Positions 29,519 to 42,303 of a DNA stretch of 64,000 nucleotides are shown in pieces. The stretch is taken from assembly GCF_009659625.1 (NCBI RefSeq), contig NZ_VOIW01000004.1, forward strand, positions 248,001 to 312,000. The letters run 5' to 3'. The position numbers and the translations under genes were made by a program. Every line of letters starts with the position of its first letter. Position 1 is the stretch's first letter. The DNA comes from Pseudomonas haemolytica. Its GTDB lineage: Bacteria; Pseudomonadota; Gammaproteobacteria; Pseudomonadales; Pseudomonadaceae. The notes under the pieces are model-generated. The model saw only the letters and a program-made list of their open reading frames with translations, was not told the DNA's origin and made no database searches.

Positions 29519-30412
29519 TTATTCAGATGCCCTGTGCGTCAACAACTCCACAAACCCCTTAGCCATCGGCGTTTGCACGCCCTTTCGCTGTACCAGCCAC
29601 ACCGCTGTCATCGCCTCCGGGTCCAGCAAGGTGCGATAGACCACCCCATCGATGCGGATGCGCTGGTAAGACGCCGGCAGTACCGATACCCCCAACCCTG
29701 CCGCCACCAGGCCAATGATGGTCATCGCCTCCCCCGCTTCCTGGGCAAAATGCGGGCTGAACCCGGCGTCGCGGGCCAGGTTGAGCAATTGGGCATATAA
29801 ACCGCTGCCGTAGGTGCGCGGGAAAAATACAAAAGGCTCCTGCGCCAACTGCGCCAGGTGCAGGCCGCGCTCGCTGCCTTCCACCAACGGATGGCCGGCG
29901 CTCAATACGGCAACCAGGGGCTCGCGCATCAGCTCGATCACGCTCAGCGAATCAGGCAACGGCAAAGGCCGCATCAGCCCGACCTGGATCGACTCATCCA
30001 CCAGCGACTCAGCCACCTGGGTGCTGCTCATCTCTTGCAGGTTGAGGTGCACCGCCGGGAAAGCCTGGCGAAACGCAAAGATCGCCTGGGGAATACTGGA
30101 ATTGAACGGCGCGGAAGATGTGAAGCCGATCTTCAGTTCGCCGAGTTCGCCCAACTGCGCCCTGCGCGCCACATCCGCCGCCTTGTCGACCTGGGCCAGC
30201 ACCAGCCGCGCCTCTTGCAGGAACAGGCGCCCGGCCTCGCTCAGCTCGACCCGACGATTGGTACGCTCAAATAACCGCGCGCCCACCTCTTGCTCCAGTG
30301 CCTGGATCTGCTGGCTCAAGGGCGGTTGTGAGATGCCCAGCACCTGCGCGGCGCGGCCAAAGTGCAGTTCTTCAGCGACGGCGATGAAGTACCGCAGGTG
30401 ACGTAATTCCAT
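29519..30412 (-). CDS. LysR-family transcriptional regulator
   Basis: A 297-residue regulator. The N-terminal winged helix-turn-helix is LHFGRAAQVLGISQPPLSQQ, followed by LEQEVGARLFERTNRRVELS and a two-lobed periplasmic-binding-protein-like effector domain (FTSSAPFNSSIP, SVIELMREPLVAVL). ATG 30412 is chosen because the protein then begins ELRHLRYFIAVAEE, the usual LysR start, with a GAGGT element upstream. The gene is divergent from an MFS transporter gene with about 120 bases between, the classic arrangement in which a LysR protein controls its neighbour. The ligand is unknown. Confidence 0.92.
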   Translation of the reverse strand: MELRHLRYFIAVAEELHFGRAAQVLGISQPPLSQQIQALEQEVGARLFERTNRRVELSEAGRLFLQEARLVLAQVDKAADVARRAQLGELGELKIGFTSSAPFNSSIPQAIFAFRQAFPAVHLNLQEMSSTQVAESLVDESIQVGLMRPLPLPDSLSVIELMREPLVAVLSAGHPLVEGSERGLHLAQLAQEPFVFFPRTYGSGLYAQLLNLARDAGFSPHFAQEAGEAMTIIGLVAAGLGVSVLPASYQRIRIDGVVYRTLLDPEAMTAVWLVQRKGVQTPMAKGFVELLTHRASE

Positions 30413-30423
30413 GTACACCTCAT

Positions 30424-30439
30424 TAGGTCGTAGAACCTA
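30424..30439. promoter_or_regulatory. Candidate LysR-type binding site
   Basis: The inverted repeat taggt-N6-accta sits in the lysR/MFS divergent gap, just upstream of lysR and 21 bases before the MFS -35 element. This is a reasonable place for a LysR recognition site. Confidence 0.4.
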
Positions 30440-30460
30440 TCAAACAGGTCGAACAATATA

Positions 30461-30488
30461 TTGGAAAGAATCATTAGCCAGCTATATT
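30461..30488 (+). promoter_or_regulatory. Candidate sigma-70 promoter of the MFS gene
   Basis: TTGGAA (30461-30466) and TATATT (30483-30488) are separated by 16 bases, about 50 bases before the GTG start of the transporter gene. Confidence 0.5.
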
Positions 30489-30536
30489 CTTTTTCGTATT
30501 GTCAGTCCTGGCAGACTTTCCTCCCCGAGGTCCCCC

Positions 30537-31811
30537 GTGAATCCTGCTGTTGCTCCACTTGCCCAACACACCCCGCCCTCAGCCCTCGATGAGGTGGTGG
30601 CGCAGCTTAATGACGAGTACATCGAAAAAGGCACGCCGATGTTCATGCGCACGGTGCTGGCGCTGTTCTCCGGCGGGTTTGCCACCTTTGCCCTGTTGTA
30701 TTGCGTGCAGCCGATGATGCCGGCGCTGTCCCACGAGTTTTCCATCAATGCGGCGCAAAGCAGCCTGATTCTTTCGGTTGCGACCGCGATGCTCGCCTGC
30801 GGCTTGCTGATCACCGGGCCGATATCCGACAGGCTGGGGCGCAAGCCAGTGATGGTCGCCGCGTTGTTCTGTGCGGCGCTGGCCACCATCGCCAGCGGTC
30901 TGATGCCGACCTGGGAGGGGATTCTGCTGATGCGGGCGCTGGTGGGCCTGTCCCTGAGCGGCCTGGCCGCCGTGGCGATGACCTACCTCAGCGAAGAGAT
31001 CCACCCGCAGCACATCGGCCTGGCCATGGGCCTGTACATTGGCGGTAACGCGATTGGCGGCATGAGCGGGCGCCTGATCATCGGCGTGTTGATCGACTTC
31101 GTCAGCTGGCACACCGCAATGCTGATCATCGGCGCCCTGGCCCTGATCGCCGCCACGGTGTTCTGGAAGATCCTCCCCGAATCGCGCAACTTCCGCGCCA
31201 GCAGCCTCAAGCCGCGCAGCCTGGTGGATGGCTTTGTCATGCACTTCAAGGATGCGGGCCTGCCGTGGCTGTTCCTTGAAGCATTCCTGCTGATGGGCGC
31301 CTTCGTGACGATGTTCAACTACATCGGCTATCGCCTGCTGGCCTCACCGTATGAGCTGAGCCAGGCAGTGGTGGGCCTGCTGTCGCTGGTGTACCTGTCG
31401 GGTATCTACAGCTCGGCGAAAATAGGCTCGTTGGCCGACCGCCTTGGCCGCCGTCGTGTGCTGTGGGGCACTATCGTCTTGATGCTATCGGGGATGTTAC
31501 TGACGCTGTTCACGCCGCTGTGGCTGGTAGTGCCGGGCATGCTGGTGTTCACTTTCGGCTTCTTCGGCGCGCATTCGGTGGCCAGCAGTTGGATCGGCCG
31601 TCGCGCGGTCAAGGCCAAGGGACAAGCGTCGTCGCTGTATCTGTTCTGCTATTACGTGGGGTCGAGCATTGCCGGTACGGCGGGCGGGTTCTTCTGGCAC
31701 TTTGCCGGGTGGAACGGGATTGGCGGGTTTATCGTCGCGCTGTTGATGGGTGCGTTGCTGGTGGCGCTGAAGCTGGCGAAGTTGCCGCCGTTGGGCCGAG
31801 CGAGGGCCTGA
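30537..31811 (+). CDS. MFS transporter, YnfM-like
   Basis: A 424-residue major facilitator with about twelve membrane helices. The loop 2-3 motif is SDRLGRKPVMVAA, and its counterpart in the second half is DRLGRRRVLWG. The start is GTG 30537, with GAGG six bases upstream, giving a cytoplasmic N-terminus of about 38 residues before the first helix. It resembles YnfM/Bcr-type drug or metabolite exporters. The substrate is unknown. Divergent pairing with a LysR regulator suggests inducible expression. A GI REPIN lies between its stop and hemE. Confidence 0.85.
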   Translation: MNPAVAPLAQHTPPSALDEVVAQLNDEYIEKGTPMFMRTVLALFSGGFATFALLYCVQPMMPALSHEFSINAAQSSLILSVATAMLACGLLITGPISDRLGRKPVMVAALFCAALATIASGLMPTWEGILLMRALVGLSLSGLAAVAMTYLSEEIHPQHIGLAMGLYIGGNAIGGMSGRLIIGVLIDFVSWHTAMLIIGALALIAATVFWKILPESRNFRASSLKPRSLVDGFVMHFKDAGLPWLFLEAFLLMGAFVTMFNYIGYRLLASPYELSQAVVGLLSLVYLSGIYSSAKIGSLADRLGRRRVLWGTIVLMLSGMLLTLFTPLWLVVPGMLVFTFGFFGAHSVASSWIGRRAVKAKGQASSLYLFCYYVGSSIAGTAGGFFWHFAGWNGIGGFIVALLMGALLVALKLAKLPPLGRARA

Positions 31812-31830
31812 GGCTCTCCGGTTTTTAAAA

Positions 31831-31919
31831 TGTGGGAGGGGGCTTGCTCCCGATGGCGGTGGTTCAGTTAAGGATACTGAGACTGACACACCGCTATCGG
31901 GAGCAAGCCCCCTCCCACA
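31831..31919. repeat. GI REPIN between the MFS gene and hemE
   Basis: A complete REP doublet with tgtgggagggggcttgctcc arms and inner complementary cgatggcggtg/caccgctatcg. It sits between convergent genes, 12 bases before the hemE stop. Confidence 0.9.
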
Positions 31920-31930
31920 TTTTTTGCGTT

Positions 31931-32998
31931 TTACTCGTGGTACTGCGCGGACAGTTCGTGCACTGCACGAAGGAACGCCCCAGCATGCTCCGGGTTCACC
32001 TCCGGCGTGATGCCATGGCCAAGGTTGAACACATGCCCGGTGCCCTTGCCATAGCTGGCGAGGATACGGCCGACTTCGGAGCGGATCGCTTCCGGCTTGG
32101 CGTAGAGCACGGTCGGGTCCATGTTGCCTTGCAGCGCGACCTGGTTACCAACGCGACGGCGGGCTTCGCCGATATCGCAGGTCCAGTCCAGGCCCAGTGC
32201 ATCGGCACCGGCGTCGGCGATGCTTTCCAGCCACAGGCCGCCGCCCTTGGTGAACATGATGACGGGGACTTTGCGGCCTTCGTGTTCGCGGATCAGGCCG
32301 CTGACGATCTTGCGCATGTAGGCCAGGGAGAATTCCTGGTAGGCCGCCGCCGACAGGTTGCCGCCCCAGGTGTCGAAGATCTGCACCGCTTGCGCACCGG
32401 CCATGATCTGGCCGTTGAGGTACGAGGTAACCGACTGCGCCAGCTTGTCCAGCAGCAGGTGCATGGCTTGCGGGTTGTCGTAGAGCATGGCCTTGGTCTT
32501 GCGGAAGTCTTTCGACGAGCCGCCTTCGACCATGTAGGTGGCGAGGGTCCACGGGCTGCCGGAGAAGCCGATCAACGGCACGCGGCCATTGAGCTCGCGG
32601 CGAATGGTGCTGACCGCATCCATCACATAGCCAAGGTCTTTGTGCGGATCAGGAATCGGCAGGGCTTCGATATCGGCCAGGGTGCTGACGACTTTCTTGA
32701 AGCGCGGGCCTTCGCCGGTCTCGAAGTACAGGCCTTGGCCCATGGCGTCGGGGATGGTGAGGATGTCGGAGAAGAGGATGGCCGCGTCCAGTTGTGGGTA
32801 GCGGTCCAGCGGCTGCATCGTGACTTCGCAGGCGAACTCCGGGTTCATGCACAGGCTCATGAAGTCGCCGGCATTGGCGCGACTGGCGCGGTATTCCGGC
32901 AGGTAGCGACCGGCTTGACGCATCATCCACACGGGGGTGACGTCTACAGGTTGCTTGAGCAGGGCACGAAGGAAACGGTCGTTCTTGAGGGCAGTCAT
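31931..32998 (-). CDS. hemE: Uroporphyrinogen decarboxylase
   Basis: A 355-residue cytoplasmic enzyme of the heme pathway that converts uroporphyrinogen III to coproporphyrinogen III by four decarboxylations. The active-site loop [14 protein letters not shown] (Arg27, Arg31) and the central Asp78 in AAILFSDIL are present, as is the conserved [13 protein letters not shown]. The length is normal. It is transcribed alone in the same direction as gltBD but is separated from gltD by about 240 bases that include a REPIN. Confidence 0.97.
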   Translation of the reverse strand: MTALKNDRFLRALLKQPVDVTPVWMMRQAGRYLPEYRASRANAGDFMSLCMNPEFACEVTMQPLDRYPQLDAAILFSDILTIPDAMGQGLYFETGEGPRFKKVVSTLADIEALPIPDPHKDLGYVMDAVSTIRRELNGRVPLIGFSGSPWTLATYMVEGGSSKDFRKTKAMLYDNPQAMHLLLDKLAQSVTSYLNGQIMAGAQAVQIFDTWGGNLSAAAYQEFSLAYMRKIVSGLIREHEGRKVPVIMFTKGGGLWLESIADAGADALGLDWTCDIGEARRRVGNQVALQGNMDPTVLYAKPEAIRSEVGRILASYGKGTGHVFNLGHGITPEVNPEHAGAFLRAVHELSAQYHE

Positions 32999-33122
32999 GT
33001 CGGCATCCGCAAAAAAAGTGCGGGCATTTTCTCAGAGCCAGACGCAAAAGGCACGGAATGCGCCGTGCCTTTTGTCTATCGGGTCAATTTGTCGCGGTAG
33101 CTTGAACACAGCACAAAACAAA

Positions 33123-33211
33123 TGTGGGAGGGGGCTTGCCCCCGATTGCGGTGTGTCAGTCTCAGTATCTGTCACTGAACCACCGCTATCGGGGGCAAGC
33201 CCCCTCCCACA
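33123..33211. repeat. GI REPIN (CCCCGAT variant) between gltD and hemE
   Basis: A REP doublet with arms tgtgggagggggcttgcccc and complement. The inner pair is gattgcggtg on the left and caccgctatc on the right. It lies in the co-directional gap downstream of gltD and upstream of hemE. Confidence 0.9.
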
Positions 33212-33241
33212 TTTTGATCCCATTCCAACTCGGGATGAGGG

Positions 33242-34669
<1,428 letters not shown>

Positions 34670-34692
34670 TCATCAAACTGTTCAGGCGCATA

Positions 34693-37600
34693 TCACTGCG
34701 GGTTGGCACGGATGCTGGAAAGCAACGATTTCAGGTTGGCAGCCTTGGGCTTGACCAGCCAGAAACGACGCAGGTAATCATCGAGGTTCTCGGCGAGGTT
34801 ACGACCCCATTCGCTGCCGGTTTCCTCGACGTACTCGTCCAGCACGTGCTGCAAGTGGTTCCGGTAGGACTCCATGGCTTCACCGCTGATCCGCTGGATC
34901 TCGACCAACTCGTGGTTGACCTTGTCGACGAAGGTGTTGTCCTGGTCGAGCACGTAGGCGAAACCGCCGGTCATGCCCGAACCGAAGTTGTAACCGGTCT
35001 TGCCCAGTACCGCGACAAAGCCTCCGGTCATGTACTCGCAGCAGTGATCGCCCGTGCCTTCCACCACGGTGTGGGCACCGGAGTTACGCACAGCGAAACG
35101 CTCACCGGCGGTCCCGGCGGCGAACAGCTTGCCACCGGTGGCGCCGTACAAGCAGGTGTTGCCGATGATGGCACTGTCCTGGCTCTTGTAGACGCTGCCT
35201 TTAGGCGCAACGATCACCAGCTTGCCGCCGGTCATGCCCTTGCCCACGTAGTCGTTGGCGTCGCCTTCCAGGTACATGTGCAGGCCGCCGGCGTTCCATA
35301 CGCCGAAGCTTTGGCCTGCGGTGCCCTTGAAGCGGAAAGTGATCGGCGCTTTCGCCATGCCCTGGTTGCCGTGCTTGCGTGCGATTTCGCCGGAGATGCG
35401 TGCGCCGATGGAACGGTCGCAGTTGCAGATATCCAGGGTAAATTCGCCACCGCTGGCGTCGTTGATCGAGGAACCGGCCATCTCGACCATCTTCTCGGCC
35501 AGCAGGCCTTTGTCGAACGGCGGGTTGCGGTCGACCTGGCAGAACTGTGGCTTGTCTGCCGGGATATGGTCGCTGCCCAACAGCGGTGTCAGGTCCAGAT
35601 GCTGTTGCTTGGCGGTCTGGCCTTCGAGGATATCCAGCAGATCGGTACGCCCGATCAGCTCTTCCAGCGAACGCACACCCAGCTTGGCCAGCCACTCACG
35701 GGTCTCTTCGGCGACATAGGTGAAGAAGTTCACCACCATGTCGACGGTGCCGATGTAGTGATCCTTACGCAGCTTCTCGTTTTGAGTCGCAACGCCAGTG
35801 GCGCAGTTGTTCAAATGGCAGATGCGCAGGTACTTGCAGCCCAGGGCGATCATCGGCGCGGTGCCGAAGCCAAAGCTCTCGGCGCCGAGGATCGCGGCCT
35901 TGATCACATCGAGGCCGGTTTTCAGGCCGCCGTCGGTCTGCACCCGCACTTTGCCGCGCAGGTCGTTGCCGCGCAGGGTCTGGTGGGTTTCGGCCAGGCC
36001 GAGTTCCCACGGTGCACCGGCGTACTTGATCGAGGTCAGCGGCGATGCGCCGGTACCACCGTCGTAGCCGGAGATGGTGATCAGGTCGGCATAGGCCTTG
36101 GCCACGCCAGCGGCGATGGTGCCTACACCGGCTTCCGCTACCAGTTTCACCGAGACCAGGGCCTGCGGGTTAACCTGCTTCAGGTCGAAGATCAGCTGCG
36201 ACAAGTCTTCAATCGAGTAGATGTCGTGGTGCGGCGGTGGCGAAATCAGGGTCACACCCGGCACTGCATAACGCAGCTTGGCAATCAGGCCATTGACCTT
36301 GCCGCCTGGCAACTGGCCGCCTTCACCGGGCTTGGCGCCTTGGGCAACTTTGATCTGCAGCACTTCTGCGTTGACCAGGTATTCCGGGGTGACCCCGAAA
36401 CGGCCGGTTGCCACTTGCTTGATTTTCGAGCTCTTGATGGTGCCGTAGCGCGCCGGGTCTTCACCGCCTTCGCCGGAGTTGGAACGCGCACCCAGACGGT
36501 TCATGGCTTCGGCCAGGGCTTCGTGGGCCTCGGGGGACAAGGCACCCAGGGAAATACCGGCGGAGTCAAAGCGCTTGAGGATTGACTCCAGCGGCTCGAC
36601 TTCGGCGATGTCCATCGGCGTGTCCAGGGTCTTGACCTTGAACAGGTCGCGGATCATCGACACCGGGCGGTTATCCACCAGGCTCGTGTATTCCTTGAAC
36701 TTGGCGTAGTCGCCCTGCTGCACGGCGGCTTGCAGGGTGCTGACCACATCCGGGTTGTAGGCGTGGTATTCGCCACCGTGCACGAACTTGAGCAAGCCGC
36801 CTTGCTGGATCGGCTTGCGCGCACTCCAGGCTTCGGCGGCCAGGGCTTTCTGTTCGGCTTCGATGTCGACGAAACGGGCGCCCTTGATGCGGCTTGGCAC
36901 ACCACGGAAGCTCATCTCGCAGACTTCTTCCGACAGGCCGATGGCTTCGAACAGCTGGGCACCACGGTACGAGGTGACAGTGGAGATACCCATCTTCGAC
37001 AGGATCTTCAACAGGCCCTTGGTGATGCCTTTGCGGTAGTTCTTGAACACCTCATAGAGATCGCCCAGGACTTCACCGGTACGGATCAGGTCACCCAGCA
37101 CTTCGTACGCGAGGAACGGATAAACAGCCGAAGCGCCAAAGCCGATCAGCACCGCAAAATGATGCGGGTCACGGGCGGTAGCGGTCTCGACAAGGATGTT
37201 GGAGTCGCAACGCAGGCCCTTTTCAGTCAGGCGGTGGTGCACCGCACCCGTGGCCAGCGAAGCATGGATAGGCAGCTTGCCCGGCGCGATATGGCGGTCG
37301 GTCAGCACGATCTGGGTACGACCGGCGCGCACGGCTTCTTCGGCCTGGTCGGCGACGTTACGCACAGCAGCTTCAAGGCCGAGGCTCTCGTCGTAGTTCA
37401 GGTCGATGATCTGACGGTCGAAGCCTGGACGCTCCAGGGTCATCAGTGAGCGCCACTTGGCCGGAGAGATGACCGGCGAGCTGAGGATCACGCGGGACGC
37501 ATGCTCAGGCGACTCCTGGAATATGTTGCGCTCGGCACCGAGGCACACTTCCAGAGACATCACGATGGCTTCACGCAGCGGGTCGATCGGCGGGTTGGTG

Positions 37601-39138
37601 ACCTGGGCGAACTGCTGGCGGAAATAGTCGTACGGCGTACGCACGCGCTGGGACAGCACGGCCATCGGCGTGTCGTCGCCCATGGAGCCGACCGCCTCGT
37701 AGCCTTGCTCGCCGAGCGGACGCAGCACCTGGTCGCGCTCTTCGAACGTGACCTGGTACATCTTCATGTACTGCTTGAGTTGGTCGACGTCGTAGAAAGC
37801 CGAACCGTGGTCGTTGTCTTCCATGGTCGCCTGGATGCGCAGGGCATTCTTGCGCAGCCATTGCTTGTATGGGTGACGGGACTTCAAACGGTTGTCGATG
37901 GCGTCGGTGTCGAGGATCTGCCCGGTTTCGGTGTCCACGGCCAAAATCTGGCCAGGGCCGACGCGGCCCTTGGCGATCACGTCTTCCGGCTTGTAGTTCC
38001 ACACGCCGATTTCCGACGCCAGGGTGATAAAACCGTTGGTGGTGGTGACCCAACGCGCCGGGCGCAGACCGTTACGGTCGAGCAGGCACACCGCGTAGCG
38101 ACCATCGGTCATAACCACGCCGGCCGGGCCGTCCCACGGCTCCATGTGCATCGAGTTGTATTCGTAGAACGCCCGCAGGTCCGGGTCCATGGTTTCGACG
38201 TTCTGCCACGCTGGCGGAATGATCATGCGCACGCCACGGAACAGGTCGATGCCGCCGGTGACCATCAGTTCGAGCATGTTGTCCATGCTGGAGGAGTCGG
38301 AACCCACGCGGTTGACCAGCGGGCCGAGTTCTTCCAGGTCCATCAGATCGTTGGCGAACTTGGTACGACGGGCCACGGCCCAGTTACGGTTGCCGGTGAT
38401 GGTGTTGATCTCGCCGTTGTGGGCGAGAAAGCGGAATGGCTGGGCCAGCGGCCATTTCGGCAAGGTATTGGTGGAAAAGCGCTGGTGGAACACGCAGATC
38501 GCGGTTTGCAGGCGCTCATCGCTCAGGTCTGGATAGAAGGCGGTGAGGTCCGCCGGCATCATCAGGCCTTTATAAATGATGGTCTTGTGGGAAAAGCTGC
38601 AGATGTAGTGGTCGGTGTCGGCGGCGTTGGACACCGACGAACGGCGACGGGAGGTGAACAGCTTGATCGCCATGTCCTGGTCGCTCAGGCCGTCGCCTGC
38701 GATGAACACTTGTTCGATCTGCGGCAAGCGCTCCAAGGCCAGGCGGCCGAGTACGCTGGTGTCGATTGGCACTTTGCGCCAGCCCACCAGTTGCAGGCCG
38801 GCGGCGACGATCTCGCGGTTCATGTTCTCGCGAGCGGCTTCGGCTTTTACCGGGTCTTGGTTGAAGAACACCATGCCCACGGCGTACTGCTTGGGCAGGT
38901 CGGCCGCAAAATGCTCTTTGGCGACAGCGCGCAGGAACTGGTCAGGCTTTTGAATCAGCAAGCCACAACCGTCACCGGTCTTGCCGTCGGCGTTGATCCC
39001 ACCGCGGTGGGTCATGCAGGTCAGGGCCTCGATGGCCGTTTGCAGAAGGGTATGACTGGGTTCGCCCTGCATGTGGGCTATCAGGCCGAAACCGCAGTTA
39101 TCCTTGAATTCATCGGGTTGGTACAGACCTGCTTTCAT
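34693..39138 (-). CDS. gltB: Glutamate synthase (NADPH) large subunit
   Basis: A 1481-residue subunit. The N-terminal glutamine amidotransferase domain carries nucleophile Cys15 (FKDNCGFGL), exposed after removal of a short propeptide. The central and FMN-binding synthase domains follow ([17 protein letters not shown]), then the [3Fe-4S] cysteines ([15 protein letters not shown]) and a C-terminal glycine-rich beta-helix domain. It makes glutamate from glutamine and 2-oxoglutarate with GltD. ATG 39138 is chosen because family proteins start close to the [10 protein letters not shown] segment; a frame extending to 39189 adds an atypical basic leader. Its promoter should lie in the gap above. 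Confidence 0.97.
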   Translation of the reverse strand: MKAGLYQPDEFKDNCGFGLIAHMQGEPSHTLLQTAIEALTCMTHRGGINADGKTGDGCGLLIQKPDQFLRAVAKEHFAADLPKQYAVGMVFFNQDPVKAEAARENMNREIVAAGLQLVGWRKVPIDTSVLGRLALERLPQIEQVFIAGDGLSDQDMAIKLFTSRRRSSVSNAADTDHYICSFSHKTIIYKGLMMPADLTAFYPDLSDERLQTAICVFHQRFSTNTLPKWPLAQPFRFLAHNGEINTITGNRNWAVARRTKFANDLMDLEELGPLVNRVGSDSSSMDNMLELMVTGGIDLFRGVRMIIPPAWQNVETMDPDLRAFYEYNSMHMEPWDGPAGVVMTDGRYAVCLLDRNGLRPARWVTTTNGFITLASEIGVWNYKPEDVIAKGRVGPGQILAVDTETGQILDTDAIDNRLKSRHPYKQWLRKNALRIQATMEDNDHGSAFYDVDQLKQYMKMYQVTFEERDQVLRPLGEQGYEAVGSMGDDTPMAVLSQRVRTPYDYFRQQFAQVTNPPIDPLREAIVMSLEVCLGAERNIFQESPEHASRVILSSPVISPAKWRSLMTLERPGFDRQIIDLNYDESLGLEAAVRNVADQAEEAVRAGRTQIVLTDRHIAPGKLPIHASLATGAVHHRLTEKGLRCDSNILVETATARDPHHFAVLIGFGASAVYPFLAYEVLGDLIRTGEVLGDLYEVFKNYRKGITKGLLKILSKMGISTVTSYRGAQLFEAIGLSEEVCEMSFRGVPSRIKGARFVDIEAEQKALAAEAWSARKPIQQGGLLKFVHGGEYHAYNPDVVSTLQAAVQQGDYAKFKEYTSLVDNRPVSMIRDLFKVKTLDTPMDIAEVEPLESILKRFDSAGISLGALSPEAHEALAEAMNRLGARSNSGEGGEDPARYGTIKSSKIKQVATGRFGVTPEYLVNAEVLQIKVAQGAKPGEGGQLPGGKVNGLIAKLRYAVPGVTLISPPPHHDIYSIEDLSQLIFDLKQVNPQALVSVKLVAEAGVGTIAAGVAKAYADLITISGYDGGTGASPLTSIKYAGAPWELGLAETHQTLRGNDLRGKVRVQTDGGLKTGLDVIKAAILGAESFGFGTAPMIALGCKYLRICHLNNCATGVATQNEKLRKDHYIGTVDMVVNFFTYVAEETREWLAKLGVRSLEELIGRTDLLDILEGQTAKQQHLDLTPLLGSDHIPADKPQFCQVDRNPPFDKGLLAEKMVEMAGSSINDASGGEFTLDICNCDRSIGARISGEIARKHGNQGMAKAPITFRFKGTAGQSFGVWNAGGLHMYLEGDANDYVGKGMTGGKLVIVAPKGSVYKSQDSAIIGNTCLYGATGGKLFAAGTAGERFAVRNSGAHTVVEGTGDHCCEYMTGGFVAVLGKTGYNFGSGMTGGFAYVLDQDNTFVDKVNHELVEIQRISGEAMESYRNHLQHVLDEYVEETGSEWGRNLAENLDDYLRRFWLVKPKAANLKSLLSSIRANPQ

Positions 39139-39490
39139 AGACACTTTCTCACCAGGCTGCCTCTTATATCGAGGCAAATTTCTTTTCAATTCAACCGGTT
39201 ACCTTCCACGCCGAACGTACGCCGGCTTAGCGGGGGCAAAAGGGAGGTCATTGTACACACCGACACAGACGCTCACAAATTTAGCGACGAAATGTCGCAA
39301 ATCTATGTCGCATTTATGAAAGGTTTAAAGCGATATGCTGTGCTAGTCAAAACTTTTTTAATTCTGACCGCTACGACTCAAAAGCTACTATGACGCAGAC
39401 ACCACAAAGCGCGCGGCTTCCAGGAAGCTGCACGCCTTGCGATTATTTTTGAGGTGCCGGGAGGGCGGCCTGGGTAAGGCCGCCGGATCT
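39139..39490. other. Intergenic region between damX and gltB
   Basis: About 350 bases without a supported gene. On the minus strand, TTGACT (complement of 39345-39350) and TAAACC (complement of 39322-39327), spaced 17 bases apart, are a weak gltB promoter candidate. Two copies of atgtcgca occur at 39292 and 39305. A GC-rich hairpin lies close to the damX stop. Confidence 0.5.
39464..39484 (-). terminator. Hairpin just downstream of damX, weak terminator candidate
   Basis: An eight-base-pair stem, ggcggcct/aggccgcc, with a five-base loop lies 7 bases past the damX stop on the minus strand. There is no clear U-tract, so it may only protect or pause the transcript. Confidence 0.35.
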
Positions 39491-41068
39491 TCAGCGAGTT
39501 GCTGCCAGTTCTTGTTGAACGCTGGCAACAGTGCGAGGCCAAGGTTTACCAGCCTGAACCTTCGCTGGCAAGGCCTTGATGGCGGAATCAGCTGCGGCGC
39601 GGCTTGGGAAGCTGCCGTAGGTGATCACGTAGAGAGGCTTGCCGTTGAGCACTTTCTTGAAATAACGGTACTGGCCGCCCTGCTCTTTGACAAACGCCTG
39701 GGCATTGGCTTCGGAGCTGGTGCCGAGGATCTGCACCACGAAGTTGCCGGTAGGTTGGCTGCTGTACCAGCTGCTGCCAGCGGCGCCGGCCTTGGCGACC
39801 GTGGCCGCAGGTTTTTCAGCCGGCTTGGCGGCTGGGGCCGGTGCTGGAGTCGGCTTGGCCACTGGTGCTGCGGGTTTGGCAGTGGCAACCGTCGGTGCCG
39901 GAGTCGGCTTGGCGACTGGGGTAACCGGTGTGGCGGGCGCCACTGGGGTTGCTGGCGTGCCAGCGGGTACACCGGCAGGTGGCGCAGTAGTCGTCACGGT
40001 CGGCGGCGTGGCGCTGGAGCCTTCCACCGGCACACCATCATCGCCTTCGGAGATGCCACCGGCTTCCTCGGCGAGCGGGCCGCGCATCACAGGCTGGCCG
40101 ACCATCGGCAGGTTGGTCGGTTGGCCTGAGTTGGCAAACTCGACGTTTGGCGTGGGCTTGCCCAGTGGCAACTGCGCCTGTTCGGTTGGCGCGCCGGCGG
40201 TGGTCGGTGCCTTGTTGCGGCCCGGGATCAACCAGGCGGCGGCTACAGCGACCACGACAACGGCGGAAATAGCCAATACGTGCTTCTTAGGCATAGTGAA
40301 CCCCATCTTTGGACGCTTGACCGCAGAGCGGCTGGCAATCATGGCTTCGATCATGGCATCGCGGGCGACCTGGTTGATATTGCCAGGCCAGCCATCGGAG
40401 CTTTCGTGAATATCAGAGATCTGCGCAGCGGTGAAAAGTTCGATGCCCGCCCCGGCGCCTTCAAGACGTTGGGCCAGGTATTCGCGAGTTTCTTCCTCTT
40501 CGTACGGCTGCAGCTCGATGACGTGGAACAGCTCCTGATCGCCGCTGATCTGCTCCAGGTCGGCGATCAACGACGACTCACCAAACAGGAACACATGGGG
40601 GCGACCTTCCGGCGTACCCGCCGCCAGCGCCAACAGCGCTTCCAGGGCGGACTCGTCAAGCTGCTCGGCGTCATCTACCAGCAGGTAGACTTCCTGGCCG
40701 GTCAGGCCCAGTTGCACCACCTGCTTGAGAATCGCGTTCGGCTCCGCGTTAGCCACGTCCAACGCTTGGGCAACCTGGCGCAGCACGCCCGCCGCGTCAC
40801 CGGCGCCACGGGCCGACACCACCACGCTTTGCACCGATTGCTTATTGGTACTGGCAACCAGTGCCTGGCGCAGCAACGTCTTGCCGCTGCCCAACGGGCC
40901 GGTGACCACCAGCAACAGTTGGCTGTAGCGTGCCAAGTGATGCAGTTGCCCCAGCACGGGTTTGCGCTGGGCCGGGAAGAATTTGAAGCCCGGTACCCGC
41001 GGAGCAAATGGGTCGTGGCTTAACTGGTAGTGGCCGAGGAACGCCTCGTCGGCATGCAAACTAGTCAT
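39491..41068 (-). CDS. damX: DamX-like AAA ATPase with C-terminal SPOR domain
   Basis: A 525-residue protein. The cytoplasmic N-terminal AAA module has Walker A GPLGSGKT near residue 57 and Walker B YLLVDDAEQLD. It is followed by a single membrane helix (ISAVVVVAVAAAWLI, about 270-288), a long Pro/Ala/Thr/Val/Lys-rich periplasmic linker (about 290-435), and a C-terminal SPOR domain (FVVQILGTSSEANAQ, then YVITYGSFPSRAAA) that binds denuded septal glycan. DamX proteins localise to the septum and affect division. The aroB-damX synteny is conserved. The linker's repeated AKPAAPVAKPTPAP blocks are low-complexity sequence. Confidence 0.9.
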   Translation of the reverse strand: MTSLHADEAFLGHYQLSHDPFAPRVPGFKFFPAQRKPVLGQLHHLARYSQLLLVVTGPLGSGKTLLRQALVASTNKQSVQSVVVSARGAGDAAGVLRQVAQALDVANAEPNAILKQVVQLGLTGQEVYLLVDDAEQLDESALEALLALAAGTPEGRPHVFLFGESSLIADLEQISGDQELFHVIELQPYEEEETREYLAQRLEGAGAGIELFTAAQISDIHESSDGWPGNINQVARDAMIEAMIASRSAVKRPKMGFTMPKKHVLAISAVVVVAVAAAWLIPGRNKAPTTAGAPTEQAQLPLGKPTPNVEFANSGQPTNLPMVGQPVMRGPLAEEAGGISEGDDGVPVEGSSATPPTVTTTAPPAGVPAGTPATPVAPATPVTPVAKPTPAPTVATAKPAAPVAKPTPAPAPAAKPAEKPAATVAKAGAAGSSWYSSQPTGNFVVQILGTSSEANAQAFVKEQGGQYRYFKKVLNGKPLYVITYGSFPSRAAADSAIKALPAKVQAGKPWPRTVASVQQELAATR

Positions 41069-41077
41069 CGGGTCTCA

Positions 41078-42178
41078 TTAACCTTTGAGCTGGGCCAGGG
41101 CGCGGTAATCCGCTCCCAGCGTGGCCTGTAAAATCTCTTTCGGATAATCGTCGGTCACCACCGCTTCGCCCATGTGGCGCAACAGCACCAGTCGCAGTCG
41201 ACCGTCGATCACTTTCTTGTCTATTGCCATATGTTCGAGGAAATCAGCCTCGGTCATCTCCGTCGGCGGGATGACCGGCAAACCGGCGCGCTGGAACAGG
41301 CGGATACCACGATCACGCTCCTGGACACTGATCCATCCCAGGCGTTGTGACATCTCCAATGCCATCACCGTGCCAGCCGCTACCGCTTCCCCATGCAACC
41401 ACACACCATAGCCCATGTGCGTTTCGATCGCATGGCCGAAAGTGTGGCCCAGGTTCAGGGTGGCGCGCACGCCGGACTCCCGCTCGTCGGCATTTACCAC
41501 CAGCGCCTTGGCGGCGCAGGAACGGGAAATGGCTTCGGTCAGGGCCACCTGGTCGAGTGCGCGCAGGGCATCCACGTGTTCTTCGAGCCAGGTCAGGAAA
41601 GGTTCGTCGCAGATCAACCCGTACTTGATGACTTCGGCCAGACCCGCCGACAGCTCGCGCGGCGGCAAGGTGTTGAGGGTGGCGGTGTCGATCAGCACGG
41701 CTTGAGGCTGGTAGAACGCACCGACCATGTTCTTGCCCAGCGGATGGTTGATACCGGTCTTGCCGCCCACCGACGAATCAACCTGGGACAACAGGGTGGT
41801 CGGCACCTGGATAAAATCCACGCCGCGCTGGTAGCAGGCCGCGGCAAAACCGGCCATGTCGCCGATCACACCGCCGCCCAGGGCGACCACGGTGGTTCGA
41901 CGGTCATGGCGCGCGGTCAGCAGGCCATCAAAGATCAGTTGCAGGGTTTCCCAGTTCTTGTGGGCTTCGCCGTCAGGTAACACCACCGAGATCACCGAAT
42001 ACGCCGCAAGGCTGCGGCTCAGACGCTCAAGGTACAACGGCGCGACCGTTTCGTTGGAGATGATCGCCACCTGCCGGCCGGCAATATGCGGTGCGAGCAG
42101 CTCAGGCTGGTCCAACAGACCTTCGCCAATGTGGATCGGGTAGCTGCGCTCGCCTAGATCGACCTTAAGTGTCTGCAT
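41078..42178 (-). CDS. aroB: 3-dehydroquinate synthase
   Basis: A 366-residue NAD- and metal-dependent enzyme of the shikimate pathway that turns DAHP into 3-dehydroquinate. Recognisable blocks are [29 protein letters not shown], and metal ligands in [23 protein letters not shown] and [13 protein letters not shown] 42178 has GGGGA upstream, and the protein then starts [14 protein letters not shown] as in the family. damX follows after 9 bases. aroK lies upstream with a gap of about 125 bases. Confidence 0.97.
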   Translation of the reverse strand: MQTLKVDLGERSYPIHIGEGLLDQPELLAPHIAGRQVAIISNETVAPLYLERLSRSLAAYSVISVVLPDGEAHKNWETLQLIFDGLLTARHDRRTTVVALGGGVIGDMAGFAAACYQRGVDFIQVPTTLLSQVDSSVGGKTGINHPLGKNMVGAFYQPQAVLIDTATLNTLPPRELSAGLAEVIKYGLICDEPFLTWLEEHVDALRALDQVALTEAISRSCAAKALVVNADERESGVRATLNLGHTFGHAIETHMGYGVWLHGEAVAAGTVMALEMSQRLGWISVQERDRGIRLFQRAGLPVIPPTEMTEADFLEHMAIDKKVIDGRLRLVLLRHMGEAVVTDDYPKEILQATLGADYRALAQLKG

Positions 42179-42303
42179 GTGTCCCCGCGTTGAAGATGTA
42201 TTGACGACCGGCAACGCCGTGATCCGACACCGCCTAATAGCTCTACGCCACACCTCGTAAGGTCATGGCGTGCCGCCGAGGATAGCGCATTTCGCGCCAG
42301 GCT

